Position numbers and translations under genes: made by a program. Source: Vreelandella halophila (GTDB lineage Bacteria; Pseudomonadota; Gammaproteobacteria; Pseudomonadales; Oleiphilaceae). From it: a DNA stretch of 64,000 nucleotides. Positions 38,553-46,313 of this stretch are shown here, piece by piece; position 1 is the stretch's first letter; every line of letters begins with the position of its first letter. The stretch spans positions 310,001 to 374,000 of the forward strand of contig NZ_WMEX01000001.1 in NCBI RefSeq assembly GCF_009856365.1. Reading direction: 5' to 3'. Below the pieces are notes generated by a model that was not told the origin of the DNA, ran no database searches, and saw nothing but the letters and a program-made list of their open reading frames with translations.

Positions 38553-39653
38553 ATGGATTCAGAACAGGTTGATGCGGTCGTCATTGGTGCGGGGGTTGTG
38601 GGGCTGGCCGTGGGGCGGGCCCTGGCCAGGGCCGGACACGAGGTACTGGTGCTTGAGCGCCACGCTCTCCCCGGTGAGGAGGTCTCCTCGCGCAACAGCG
38701 AAGTCATCCACGCGGGCATCTACTATCCGCCGGGGTCGCTCAAGGCGGAGCTGTGCCGTGAGGGCCGGGACCGGCTGTACGCTTTCTGCGAGCGTCACGC
38801 TGTCGCCCACCGGCGCTGCGGCAAGTGGCTGGTTGCCACCGGTGAGGCTGAAATTCCCGCCCTGGAGCGACTGCGCCGCAATGCCGCGGACAACGACGTG
38901 GTACTAGAGTGGCTCAGCACCCGTGAAATCGCCCGGGAGCCGGAGCTTCACGCGGCGGCCGGGCTGGCGTCCCCGATGAGCGGCATTGTGGATTCCCACG
39001 CCTTTATGCAGGCTCTGCTCGGGGATATGGAAGCCCATGGCGGCTGGCTGGTGCGCCAGGCGCCGGTGGAGCGGATTGAGACCGTGCAGGGGCGCCACCG
39101 CGTCCAGGTGGGCGGCGATGCACCCTGCGAACTCAGCGCCGCCATCGTGGTTAATGCCGGTGGGTTGGGGGCTGTGCCCGTTGCCCGGCGATGGGAAGGG
39201 ATGCCTGCAGAGGCTGTGCCGCGCCAGTGGTTCGCCAAGGGCCACTACTTCGCCTACAGCGGCCGTCACCCCTTCCAGCGCCTGATCTACCCGTTGCCGG
39301 CTGCAGGTGGGCTTGGCGTGCACCTGACCCTTGATATGGCCGGTCAGGCCCGGTTTGGGCCGGACGCGCACTGGGTGGATGCCCTGGAATGGTCCGTGCC
39401 GGAATCACTGGCTGCCACTTTTGCCGACGCCGTCCGCCAGTGGTGGCCCGGGCTGGACCCCGCGCGCCTGACGCCCGCCTATGCCGGCATCCGTCCCCGC
39501 ATTCACGGCCCTGACGACAAACCGGCGGATTTCATGATCCAGGGGCCGAGGGAGCACGGCCTGGCCGGGGCGGTGAATCTGTTCGGTATTGAGTCCCCGG
39601 GGCTCACTGCTTCCCTGGCGCTCGCCGACCGTGTGCTCCAGCAGCTGTACTGA
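38553..39653 (+). CDS. FAD-dependent oxidoreductase, L-2-hydroxyglutarate oxidase-like
   Basis: A 366-residue member of the DAO family. The FAD-binding motif VVIGAGVVGLAVGRAL is at the N-terminus and SSRNSEVIHAGIYYPPGSLK matches the LhgO/L2HGDH group, which oxidises L-2-hydroxyglutarate. The C-terminal GIRPRI and GIESPGLTASLA segments close the FAD site. The substrate is not certain, since other 2-hydroxyacid or amine oxidases share the fold. The ATG at 38553 was chosen over an in-frame TTG two codons earlier. It is convergent with comF, three bases apart. Confidence 0.85.
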   Translation: MDSEQVDAVVIGAGVVGLAVGRALARAGHEVLVLERHALPGEEVSSRNSEVIHAGIYYPPGSLKAELCREGRDRLYAFCERHAVAHRRCGKWLVATGEAEIPALERLRRNAADNDVVLEWLSTREIAREPELHAAAGLASPMSGIVDSHAFMQALLGDMEAHGGWLVRQAPVERIETVQGRHRVQVGGDAPCELSAAIVVNAGGLGAVPVARRWEGMPAEAVPRQWFAKGHYFAYSGRHPFQRLIYPLPAAGGLGVHLTLDMAGQARFGPDAHWVDALEWSVPESLAATFADAVRQWWPGLDPARLTPAYAGIRPRIHGPDDKPADFMIQGPREHGLAGAVNLFGIESPGLTASLALADRVLQQLY

Positions 39654-39656
39654 CGC

Positions 39657-40352
39657 CTAGGGTGTTCTTGCCAGTGCCCAGACCTCCAGGCGTTGCACTC
39701 CCGCCCGGCGCAGGCAGTGCCCCATGGCCTCCGCTGTCGCGCCGGTGGTGACCACGTCCTCGATCAGGGCGACATGCTCCGGAAGGGGCGCGCTGCCGGC
39801 AACGAAGAAAGCCTCCCTGAGGTTGCGCCGTCGCTCGGAGCGCGACAGGCTGGCCTGGGCACGATAGCCGCCATGGCGCTGGAGCCGGCTGGGCAGCACC
39901 GGTATCCCTGTGGAGCGACCGAGCCAGTCCGCCAGCTCCGCCGTCTGGCTGAAGCCGCGCTCGCGCAACCGTTCCGGATCCATGGGCGCCGGAATCAGGG
40001 CCAATGGTCGCGGCTCGGGCATGCCAGCGGCCCGCAGCCAATTGCGGGCCAGAGCGGCGCCCTGGGCGCGTGTGCCGTGGTACTTGTAGTTCTGGATCAT
40101 GCGGTCCACGGGGCACTCGTAGCGCCAGGGAATGCGGCTCCGGTCCTGGGGTGGGTCGGTGCGCTCGCATTGCCGGCACAGGCTTGCTCCGCGTTCCCCA
40201 ATGGACAGTGGCAGGGCGCAGCGCCGGCAACAGGGACCTGTTGCCGGAAGGTCAAGAAGGCATGCGTGGCAGAGTCCGCCGCCCTGGTCCGGGCCCAGGC
40301 AGATGACGCACCGGCTCAGCCTGGGGCGGGTTGTGTTCACCCTGTTAACCAT
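39657..40352 (-). CDS. comF: ComF/GntX-family phosphoribosyltransferase-like protein
   Basis: A protein of 231 residues in this start choice. An N-terminal zinc-finger region has cysteines in [17 protein letters not shown] and CRQC. The C-terminal phosphoribosyltransferase domain has the PRPP-loop-like [14 protein letters not shown]. ComF proteins act in DNA uptake during transformation; GntX in gluconate use is the other named member. The start is uncertain: the ATG at 40352 lies inside the BirA operator, and one at 40403 would lie beyond it. Either way the biotin repressor site covers the comF 5' end, so comF may also respond to biotin. Confidence 0.85.
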   Translation of the reverse strand: MVNRVNTTRPRLSRCVICLGPDQGGGLCHACLLDLPATGPCCRRCALPLSIGERGASLCRQCERTDPPQDRSRIPWRYECPVDRMIQNYKYHGTRAQGAALARNWLRAAGMPEPRPLALIPAPMDPERLRERGFSQTAELADWLGRSTGIPVLPSRLQRHGGYRAQASLSRSERRRNLREAFFVAGSAPLPEHVALIEDVVTTGATAEAMGHCLRRAGVQRLEVWALARTP

Positions 40353-40373
40353 CAGGGTTGCTCTGGTTGACAG
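40342..40373. promoter_or_regulatory. BirA operator of the biotin operon
   Basis: CTGTTAACC (40342-40350) and GGTTGACAG (40365-40373) form an inverted repeat separated by 14 bases. This matches the BirA box seen across proteobacteria (TTGTAAACC or TGTTAACC, N14-16, inverted). The right arm contains the -35 box of the bioB promoter, so binding of BirA-biotinyl-AMP would block transcription. The left arm overlaps the comF start. Confidence 0.9.
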
Positions 40374-40394
40374 CCGTCTGGCCATCCTTATCAT
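40367..40394 (+). promoter_or_regulatory. bioB promoter overlapping the BirA operator
   Basis: A perfect TTGACA (40367-40372) and TATCAT (40389-40394) are 16 bases apart. The start of bioB lies about 65 bases downstream. The -35 box is inside the right arm of the BirA operator. Confidence 0.75.
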
Positions 40395-40459
40395 GGTTTC
40401 CATTCCGTCTGGACACCTCCGTGTGGCAGACCATTGATCAGCAGGATAAGGACACCAGT

Positions 40460-41515
40460 ATGACCACTTCCGATGCCATCCGTCACGACTGGACCCTGAA
40501 GGAGGTCCGTGAACTTCTGGATATGCCGTTCAACGACCTGGTCTTCCGGGCCCAGCAGGCGCACCGCCAGTGGTTTGATCCCAATGAAGTGCAGGTTTCA
40601 ACCCTGCTCTCCATCAAGACCGGTGCCTGCCCCGAGGACTGCATGTACTGCCCGCAGAGTGGCCATTACAACACCGGTCTCGAAAAAGAGAAGCTGATGC
40701 AGGTCGAGAAGGTCCTGGAGCAGGCGAAAGCGGCCAAGGAAACCGGTGCAACCCGCTTCTGCATGGGCGCGGCCTGGCGCAGCCCCACGAAGAAGGATCT
40801 GCCGCACGTGCTGGAAATGATCCGTGGCGTGAAGGACATGGGGCTCGAAACCTGCATGACTCTGGGCATGCTCACGGAGGACCAGGCCGGTGAGCTGGCG
40901 GAAGCAGGGCTGGATTACTACAACCACAACCTCGACACCTCCGAGCGCTACTACAACCAGATCATCACCACCCGGACCTACCAGGACCGTCTGGATACCC
41001 TGGAGAACGTGCGTAATGCGGGCATGAAGGTCTGCTGCGGCGGCATCATGGGGATGGGCGAGGATGAGGATGACCGGGCAGGGCTGCTGCTGCAGCTGGC
41101 CAACCTGCCGGATCACCCGGAAAGTGTGCCCATTAACATGCTGATCAAGATTCCGGGTACACCGCTGGAAGACGTCGAGGACCTCGATCCGTTCGAGTTC
41201 GTGCGTACCATTGCCGTGGCGCGCATTCTCATGCCGAAGAGCCATGTCCGCCTGTCCGCGGGGCGTGAAGAGATGAACGACCAGATGCAGGCACTGTGCT
41301 TCATGGCCGGCGCCAATTCCATTTTCTACGGCGATCAGCTGTTGACCACGGAAAACCCGCAGGCCGAGCAGGACAGGGCGCTGTTCCGGCGCCTTGGCAT
41401 CGTGCCGGAGCCGCTGGCCACGGACCGTTCGGACGAGGACGAGGTCGACGAGCTGACCCGCCGCATGGAGCAGGAGCGCCAGAGTGCCCTGTTCTACGAC
41501 GCGGCCAATGCCTGA
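40460..41515 (+). CDS. bioB: Biotin synthase
   Basis: A 351-residue radical-SAM enzyme that inserts sulfur into dethiobiotin. The cluster motif CPEDCMYC and the following PQSGHY are diagnostic. Conserved cysteines and arginine of the sacrificial 2Fe-2S cluster are in the barrel (LSAGREEM). It starts the operon bioB-bioF-bioH-bioC-bioD, and its last eight bases overlap bioF. It is controlled by the BirA box about 90 bases upstream. Confidence 0.97.
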   Translation: MTTSDAIRHDWTLKEVRELLDMPFNDLVFRAQQAHRQWFDPNEVQVSTLLSIKTGACPEDCMYCPQSGHYNTGLEKEKLMQVEKVLEQAKAAKETGATRFCMGAAWRSPTKKDLPHVLEMIRGVKDMGLETCMTLGMLTEDQAGELAEAGLDYYNHNLDTSERYYNQIITTRTYQDRLDTLENVRNAGMKVCCGGIMGMGEDEDDRAGLLLQLANLPDHPESVPINMLIKIPGTPLEDVEDLDPFEFVRTIAVARILMPKSHVRLSAGREEMNDQMQALCFMAGANSIFYGDQLLTTENPQAEQDRALFRRLGIVPEPLATDRSDEDEVDELTRRMEQERQSALFYDAANA

Positions 41516-42671
41516 TTACAGCGCCGAGCTCGAAACACTGCGGCAGCAGGGGCTGCTGCGGGATCGCCGGGTTCTGGATTCCGCCCAGGGCCCGGAGATT
41601 GTTGTGGATGGCCGCAGCATGCTGGCCTTCTGCAGCAATGACTACCTCGGGCTTGCCAACCACCCCGGTGTGATTGAGGCGCTCACAGACGCAGCCCGTG
41701 AACACGGGGTGGGCAGCGGTTCCTCGCATATGGTGAATGGTCACCACCGGCTCCATCAGGAGCTCGAAGAGGCACTGGCGGCACATACCGGCCGGGAAGC
41801 GGCGGCGCTGTTCTCCACGGGGTATATGGCCAATCTCGGTGTCACTGCCGCCATGGCCGGGCGCCATGACGTGATCCTGCAGGACCGCCTCAACCACGCC
41901 TCACTGCTGGACGGTGCCCGTCTCGCGGGTGCCCGCCTGAAACGCTATACCCACGCCGACACCAGCGCCGCCGCCCGGCTTCTGGAGGCGGAGTCGCGCT
42001 GTGCGCTGGTGGCAACGGATGGGGTTTTCAGCATGGACGGCGACCTGGCACCGCTGGACGGTCTGTCCGCGCTGTGCCGGGAGCAGGGTGTGCCCCTGAT
42101 GGTGGACGACGCCCATGGTCTGGGCGTGCTGGGCAGCAAGGGCGGCGGTATCGCCGAGGTCCGCGGTCTTGACCAGTCCGCAGTGCCCATACTGGTGGGC
42201 ACACTGGGCAAGGCACTGGGTGTCGGTGGCGCTTTTGTTGCCGGCTCACGTGAATTCGTGGATTACCTGGTGCAGAAAGCGCGCACCTATATCTACACCA
42301 CCGCCATGCCGCCGGCGATGGCGGCCGCAACCCGGCGCAGCCTGGAACTTTGTCGGGAAGAGGGCTGGCGGCGTGAACGCCTGGCGAAGCTGGTGGCGTG
42401 GTTCCGGGATGAGGCAACCGCGCTCGGCTACCGGCTGATGGAGTCCTGGACGCCGATACAGCCCCTGATCTTGGGGCCATCGGACCGTGCCATGGCCCTG
42501 AGCGGGGCACTGGCGCGGCGGGATATTCTGGTGCCGGCGATCCGTCCGCCCACGGTTCCCCAGGGTGAAGCGCGTCTGCGCCTGACCTTCAGCGCCAGCC
42601 ATACGGATGAACATATGGAGCGGCTCCTGGAGGCGCTCAGGGCGGCGCGCAGCGAAACGGGGGCGGCATGA
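41508..42671 (+). CDS. bioF: 8-amino-7-oxononanoate synthase
   Basis: A 387-residue PLP enzyme that condenses pimeloyl-ACP (or CoA) with L-alanine. The motif [13 protein letters not shown] is at the substrate site and the PLP lysine lies in [12 protein letters not shown]. The ATG at 41508 was chosen because it overlaps the bioB stop by eight bases and fits the family N-terminus. The stop overlaps bioH as ATGA. Confidence 0.95.
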   Translation: MPDYSAELETLRQQGLLRDRRVLDSAQGPEIVVDGRSMLAFCSNDYLGLANHPGVIEALTDAAREHGVGSGSSHMVNGHHRLHQELEEALAAHTGREAAALFSTGYMANLGVTAAMAGRHDVILQDRLNHASLLDGARLAGARLKRYTHADTSAAARLLEAESRCALVATDGVFSMDGDLAPLDGLSALCREQGVPLMVDDAHGLGVLGSKGGGIAEVRGLDQSAVPILVGTLGKALGVGGAFVAGSREFVDYLVQKARTYIYTTAMPPAMAAATRRSLELCREEGWRRERLAKLVAWFRDEATALGYRLMESWTPIQPLILGPSDRAMALSGALARRDILVPAIRPPTVPQGEARLRLTFSASHTDEHMERLLEALRAARSETGAA

Positions 42672-43381
42672 CCAGGGCGGTTGTTGTCGGCGGCTGGGGT
42701 ATCCCGGCGGAGGCGCTGCGGCCACTGCTGCCCGCTGAGGTGGAGCCCGTGCTGCTGGAGCCGGCACGGATGGCGATCGGGCATCAGGATCTGGAATCCG
42801 CGCTGGACGCTGTTATGGCCCGTGTTCCCTCGGGAGTGCCCTGGCTGGGCTGGTCCCTGGGCGGACAGGTGGCCATGGCGGCCCGTGAGCGCTTTCCTGG
42901 AACGGTGAGCGGTGTGGTGACCCTCTGTTCGACTCCCCGCTTTCTGGAGGGGTCGGACTGGTCCGTGGGTATGGCGGATGCCGACTTCCGTGGTTTCCGG
43001 GAGGGTATGCGGGTGGATGTGGAGCAGACGCTCGGTCGTTTCTGCGCCCTGGTCAGCCAGGGCAGCGCATCTCCCCGGCAGGTACGCCGTGAACTCCAGG
43101 CCCTGGATTGGCCGGAGCTGACCCTGGACTACCGGCAGGGTCTTTCAGACAGTCTGGAGTGGCTTGCCCGGCTCGATCAACGGGCGCTCTGGCAGCAGGC
43201 AGGGGCATGGGCACAGCACCTGTTCTGCGGGCGTGATGCGCTGGTCAGTGGGGCGGTACCGGAAGCACTTGGCCTGGTCGGTGAACGCTGTCATCTGGCG
43301 GCTGAATCCTGCCACTGGCCGGCTTCCGCCGCTGGGGCAACGGATTGGATCAGCGGGGCTATGAAGCAGGTGGCACCATGA
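42668..43381 (+). CDS. bioH: Pimeloyl-ACP methyl ester carboxylesterase BioH
   Basis: A 237-residue alpha/beta hydrolase that releases pimeloyl-ACP from its methyl ester and so ends the BioC-started pathway. The nucleophile is Ser63 in GWSLGG; the acid and base are probably in CGRDALV and ESCHWPA. It is somewhat shorter than E. coli BioH (about 256 residues). Position between bioF and bioC with 4-base overlaps on both sides supports the assignment. Confidence 0.88.
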   Translation: MTRAVVVGGWGIPAEALRPLLPAEVEPVLLEPARMAIGHQDLESALDAVMARVPSGVPWLGWSLGGQVAMAARERFPGTVSGVVTLCSTPRFLEGSDWSVGMADADFRGFREGMRVDVEQTLGRFCALVSQGSASPRQVRRELQALDWPELTLDYRQGLSDSLEWLARLDQRALWQQAGAWAQHLFCGRDALVSGAVPEALGLVGERCHLAAESCHWPASAAGATDWISGAMKQVAP

Positions 43382-44181
43382 ATGCGCGGCAGTTCAACCA
43401 GGTCAGTCGCCAGCGCGTATCCGATGACTTCGGCGCGGCCGCTGAGAGCTATGACGCGGCGGCACGGCTGCAGCAGCGCGTGGCGCTGGATCTGCTGGCC
43501 CGCATGGAGGCTCCGAGCGGTGGTGTGGGACTTGATCTGGGCTGCGGTACCGGTTTCAGTCTGCCGGAGCTGGAGCGCGAGCTGGCCCCCGAGGAACTGA
43601 TCGCCGCCGACCTGTCTCCCGGAATGGTCGATTATGCCCGGGCGCACCGGGGCGTGGATGCGCGCTGGCTCGTGGCTGATGCCGCGAATGTGCCGCTGGC
43701 CTCGGGCAGCCTGGATTGGATCCAGTCGAGCCTGATGATCCAGTGGTGCGAGGACACCGGTGCCGTTGCCCGGGAGATGGCAAGACTGCTTAAGCCCGGG
43801 GGCGGGGCCCATCTCGCGACCCTGGTGGACGGAACCCTGACCGAACTGGAATCCGCGTGGGCGGAGGCCGATCCCGGCCGTCGCCACGTCAATCGTTTCC
43901 TGACCCGGGCGGAGCTGGAGGCGCGGCTGGCCGAGGGCTTTGAGAGGGTGACTGTTGATGTTGAACCGCTGGTACTGTGGTACCCGGATGTCATGGCGCT
44001 GCTGGGAGAGCTCAAGACCCTCGGGGCCCGCTACAAGGATGAACACCGCCACCGGGGTGCGCTCGGCCCCGGGCGCCTGAGAGCCATGCGCCGTGCCTAT
44101 GACCGCCACCGGGATTCCCGGTATGGTGTGCCCGCAACCTGGCAGGTGGCTTTTGCGCACCTGACCGGCCCCAGGCAATAA
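43378..44181 (+). CDS. bioC: Malonyl-ACP O-methyltransferase BioC
   Basis: A 267-residue SAM methyltransferase that masks the malonyl carboxyl group so that fatty acid synthase can build pimelate. The SAM loop is LDLGCGTGFSLPE and the SSLMIQWCED segment is BioC-like. The ATG at 43378 was chosen because it overlaps the bioH stop (ATGA); an in-frame start 11 codons upstream lies within bioH. Confidence 0.93.
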   Translation: MNARQFNQVSRQRVSDDFGAAAESYDAAARLQQRVALDLLARMEAPSGGVGLDLGCGTGFSLPELERELAPEELIAADLSPGMVDYARAHRGVDARWLVADAANVPLASGSLDWIQSSLMIQWCEDTGAVAREMARLLKPGGGAHLATLVDGTLTELESAWAEADPGRRHVNRFLTRAELEARLAEGFERVTVDVEPLVLWYPDVMALLGELKTLGARYKDEHRHRGALGPGRLRAMRRAYDRHRDSRYGVPATWQVAFAHLTGPRQ

Positions 44182-44202
44182 CCGGAACCTTCCATAACGC
44201 CC

Positions 44203-44904
44203 ATGCCACGACAATCCTACTTCGTCACAGGTACTGACACGGACTCCGGCAAGACGGTGGTCACGGCTGGCCTGCTGCGCCTGGCAGCCCGCAATGGCCT
44301 GCGTACCCTGGCCATGAAGCCCCTGGCTTCCGGCTGTGAGCAGACCCCTGAAGGCCTGCGCAATGCCGATGCCCTGGCGCTGTCACAGGCCATGACCGAG
44401 TCCATGCCCTATGAGTCGGTGAACCCGGTGGCGCTGGAACCGGCAATCGCGCCCCACGTAGCGGCCCGGGAAGCCGGGCGCCGGGTCAGTGCCGAGCGCC
44501 TGGCGGGGTTTTGTCGGGGTGCCATGATGCGCCCTGCGGACCTGTTCCTGGTTGAAGGCGCCGGTGGCTGGCGTGTGCCGCTCAATGACCATGAAACCTG
44601 GGTGGATCTGGTGAGCGATCTCCAGTTTCCCGTCGTCCTGGTTGTCGGATTGCGCCTGGGCGCCATCAACCACGCGCTGCTCAGTGCCGAGCTGATCCAG
44701 CGTGACGGCTGCCGCCTGGCGGGGTGGGTGGCCAATCGCTGCACTCCCGAGCCCATGGCGCGGGAAGACGAGACGTTCGAGACGCTCTGCGAGCGCATGC
44801 CCGCGCCGTGCATGGGGCGTGTGCCCTGGCTGGCTTCGCGGGATCCCACCGCCATGGTGGAAGAGGCCTCCCGGCACCTTTCGCTGCCCCTGCCTGGAGC
44901 GTAA
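44203..44904 (+). CDS. bioD: Dethiobiotin synthetase
   Basis: A 233-residue P-loop ATPase (FVTGTDTDSGKTVVT) that closes the ureido ring from 7,8-diaminononanoate and CO2. The VEGAGGWRVPLN motif is diagnostic. The transaminase bioA, needed between BioF and BioD, is absent here and must be elsewhere, as in Pseudomonas. An imperfect AAACAG/CTGTTT stem after the stop may act as a weak end signal. Confidence 0.95.
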   Translation: MPRQSYFVTGTDTDSGKTVVTAGLLRLAARNGLRTLAMKPLASGCEQTPEGLRNADALALSQAMTESMPYESVNPVALEPAIAPHVAAREAGRRVSAERLAGFCRGAMMRPADLFLVEGAGGWRVPLNDHETWVDLVSDLQFPVVLVVGLRLGAINHALLSAELIQRDGCRLAGWVANRCTPEPMAREDETFETLCERMPAPCMGRVPWLASRDPTAMVEEASRHLSLPLPGA

Positions 44905-44923
44905 ACAGGCCTGCTCCGTCTGT

Positions 44924-44952
44924 TTGAATTTTGAACACTGCTGTGGTGTAAT
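44924..44952 (+). promoter_or_regulatory. Putative promoter of the flagellar-rod-like small gene
   Basis: TTGAAT (44924-44929) and TGTAAT (44947-44952) are 17 bases apart. Directly after the -10 box lies the perfect palindrome GTTCATGAAC (44953-44962), which overlaps a second one (GAACGTTC). It could be an operator, but no regulator is suggested by the sequence. Confidence 0.4.
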
Positions 44953-44984
44953 GTTCATGAACGTTCTGGGCGGGAGGTGTGCCC

Positions 44985-45254
44985 ATGATCAGTAATGCCC
45001 TGTCCATTGGTGTGAACGGTGTTCAGGATGCCCAGCGCGGCATGCAGGATGCGGCCAGCCGTATTGCGCGTTCGGGAACCACAGAGGCGCCTGCCCGGGA
45101 AGCCGCTGCTCCTGATGGTGCTGGTGCCGTCGAGGACAGCCTGGCGGGCTCCATCGTGGATCTTAAGGTCAACCAGCGGAATGCCGAGGCTTCCATCGAA
45201 GTGGTTCGGACAGCGGACGAGATGGTGGGGACGCTGCTCGATGAACGTGCCTGA
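44985..45254 (+). CDS. Small flagellar rod-like protein
   Basis: An 89-residue protein. The N-terminus (ISNALSIGVNGVQDAQ) and the C-terminus (NAEASIEVVRTADEMVGTLLDERA) resemble the two terminal helices of flagellar rod and hook proteins such as FlgC, FlgF and FlgG, with the whole middle domain missing. In P. aeruginosa a protein of unknown function sits at the same place, between bioD and the acyl-CoA dehydrogenases. A GGGAGG ribosome site precedes the ATG. Whether it is a structural flagellar part, a remnant or an adapted secreted peptide is unknown. Confidence 0.8.
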   Translation: MISNALSIGVNGVQDAQRGMQDAASRIARSGTTEAPAREAAAPDGAGAVEDSLAGSIVDLKVNQRNAEASIEVVRTADEMVGTLLDERA

Positions 45255-45272
45255 CGCCGGAATGGAATCGCC

Positions 45273-46208
45273 GTGCAGCTTACATCCATCCAGCCCGCGA
45301 TCAGCAACGCCGGCGGTGCTGTAACCCGAAGCGCCGCTCCTCCAGGTACGGCTTCCGGCAGCGTGCCGCAGACCAGCACGCCCAATAACAGTACGTCACC
45401 GTCCTATTCCAGTGCTTCTGTCAGTCCGGTAACGCCCTCCAGTCCGACGGCGCCTTCCAGGTCTGCGTCTCCCGCAACGCGTGGTGACAGCAGCAGTCGT
45501 GGTGGCGTCGAGGTTTCCATCAGTGAACAGGCCCGCCGGCAGAACCCGCAGGAAGGGGGGCGTAACGCCCGGGGGGCAGACGATGAGACGTCGCCGCCGC
45601 GCCCGGAAAGTCCCCGTCGTGAGGCGGGTCAGGAACCCGGATCGGAGAACCGCGAGGGCGAGCGGCAGCAGCCGGAACAGGGTTCTGATGGGCCATCCCC
45701 GGAACAGCAGTCGGCCGTCCAGGAACTCAGAGGCCGGGACCGGGAGGTGCGCCAGCATGAACAGGCGCATCAGGTCGTGGGTGGCCAGTACGCCGGGGCG
45801 CCTACCTACACCTACCAGCGCGGACCGGATGGCCAGCTCTATGCCGTCGGCGGGCAGGTCTCCATTGATACCAGTGTCATCGCTGATGACCCGGAAGCCA
45901 CCATCAGCAAGATGCAGACCGTGCGCGCGGCTGCGCTTGCCCCGGCCGAACCGTCGCCCCAGGATATCCGCGTCGCGCAGGAGGCGACCCGTCAGCTTCT
46001 TCAGGCCCAATCGGAGCTGCGTTCCTCGCGCCAGGACGAGGGCAGCAGTGGGGAAGGGCGGGTGGAGCGCGCTCAGGAAACGGACGCCTCTGCTTCCGAG
46101 CGTCCCGGCGGAGATGATACCCGTATCAGCCTCTTCCGTGACGTGGATGAAATGCCCTCCACCGATTCTGCTACCGCCACTACTACAGGCTTCCGTGCCA
46201 CAGCCTGA
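45273..46208 (+). CDS. SprA-related putative metalloprotease
   Basis: A 311-residue protein starting with GTG. Residues 1-150 are low-complexity, rich in Ser, Pro, Thr, Arg and Glu, with an embedded GGVEVSISEQARRQ segment. A conserved block (about 150-235) contains RDREVRQHEQAHQVVGG with an HExxH motif at 162-166 and the AGAPTYTYQRGPDGQLYAVGG segment of the SprA-related family (PF12118). The HExxH suggests zinc peptidase activity, but this has not been shown for the family to my knowledge. The C-terminus is disordered. No signal peptide is visible. It follows the rod-like gene by 18 bases, so the two are likely one transcript. Confidence 0.75.
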   Translation: MQLTSIQPAISNAGGAVTRSAAPPGTASGSVPQTSTPNNSTSPSYSSASVSPVTPSSPTAPSRSASPATRGDSSSRGGVEVSISEQARRQNPQEGGRNARGADDETSPPRPESPRREAGQEPGSENREGERQQPEQGSDGPSPEQQSAVQELRGRDREVRQHEQAHQVVGGQYAGAPTYTYQRGPDGQLYAVGGQVSIDTSVIADDPEATISKMQTVRAAALAPAEPSPQDIRVAQEATRQLLQAQSELRSSRQDEGSSGEGRVERAQETDASASERPGGDDTRISLFRDVDEMPSTDSATATTTGFRATA

Positions 46209-46244
46209 GCGCCCCTCGGAATGCATTCACAGCGGTTATGTCTC

Positions 46245-46274
46245 TTGACACGAGGCCCGCCCCAAACGTATGTT
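46245..46274 (+). promoter_or_regulatory. Putative promoter of the acyl-CoA dehydrogenase gene
   Basis: A perfect TTGACA (46245-46250) and TATGTT (46269-46274) are 18 bases apart, about 40 bases before the start codon at 46314. Confidence 0.5.
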
Positions 46275-46275
46275 T

Positions 46276-46289
46276 CAAACAGCCGTTTA
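46276..46289. promoter_or_regulatory. PsrA-type operator upstream of acyl-CoA dehydrogenase
   Basis: CAAAC (46276-46280) and GTTTA (46285-46289) are four bases apart and match the PsrA box (G/C)AAAC-N2-4-GTTT(G/C) in all but the last base. It lies just downstream of the putative -10 box. PsrA of Pseudomonas is a TetR-family sensor of long-chain fatty acids that represses beta-oxidation genes, which fits the gene that follows. Confidence 0.5.
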
Positions 46290-46313
46290 ATTGCATGAAC
46301 CGAGGTACGAGCC

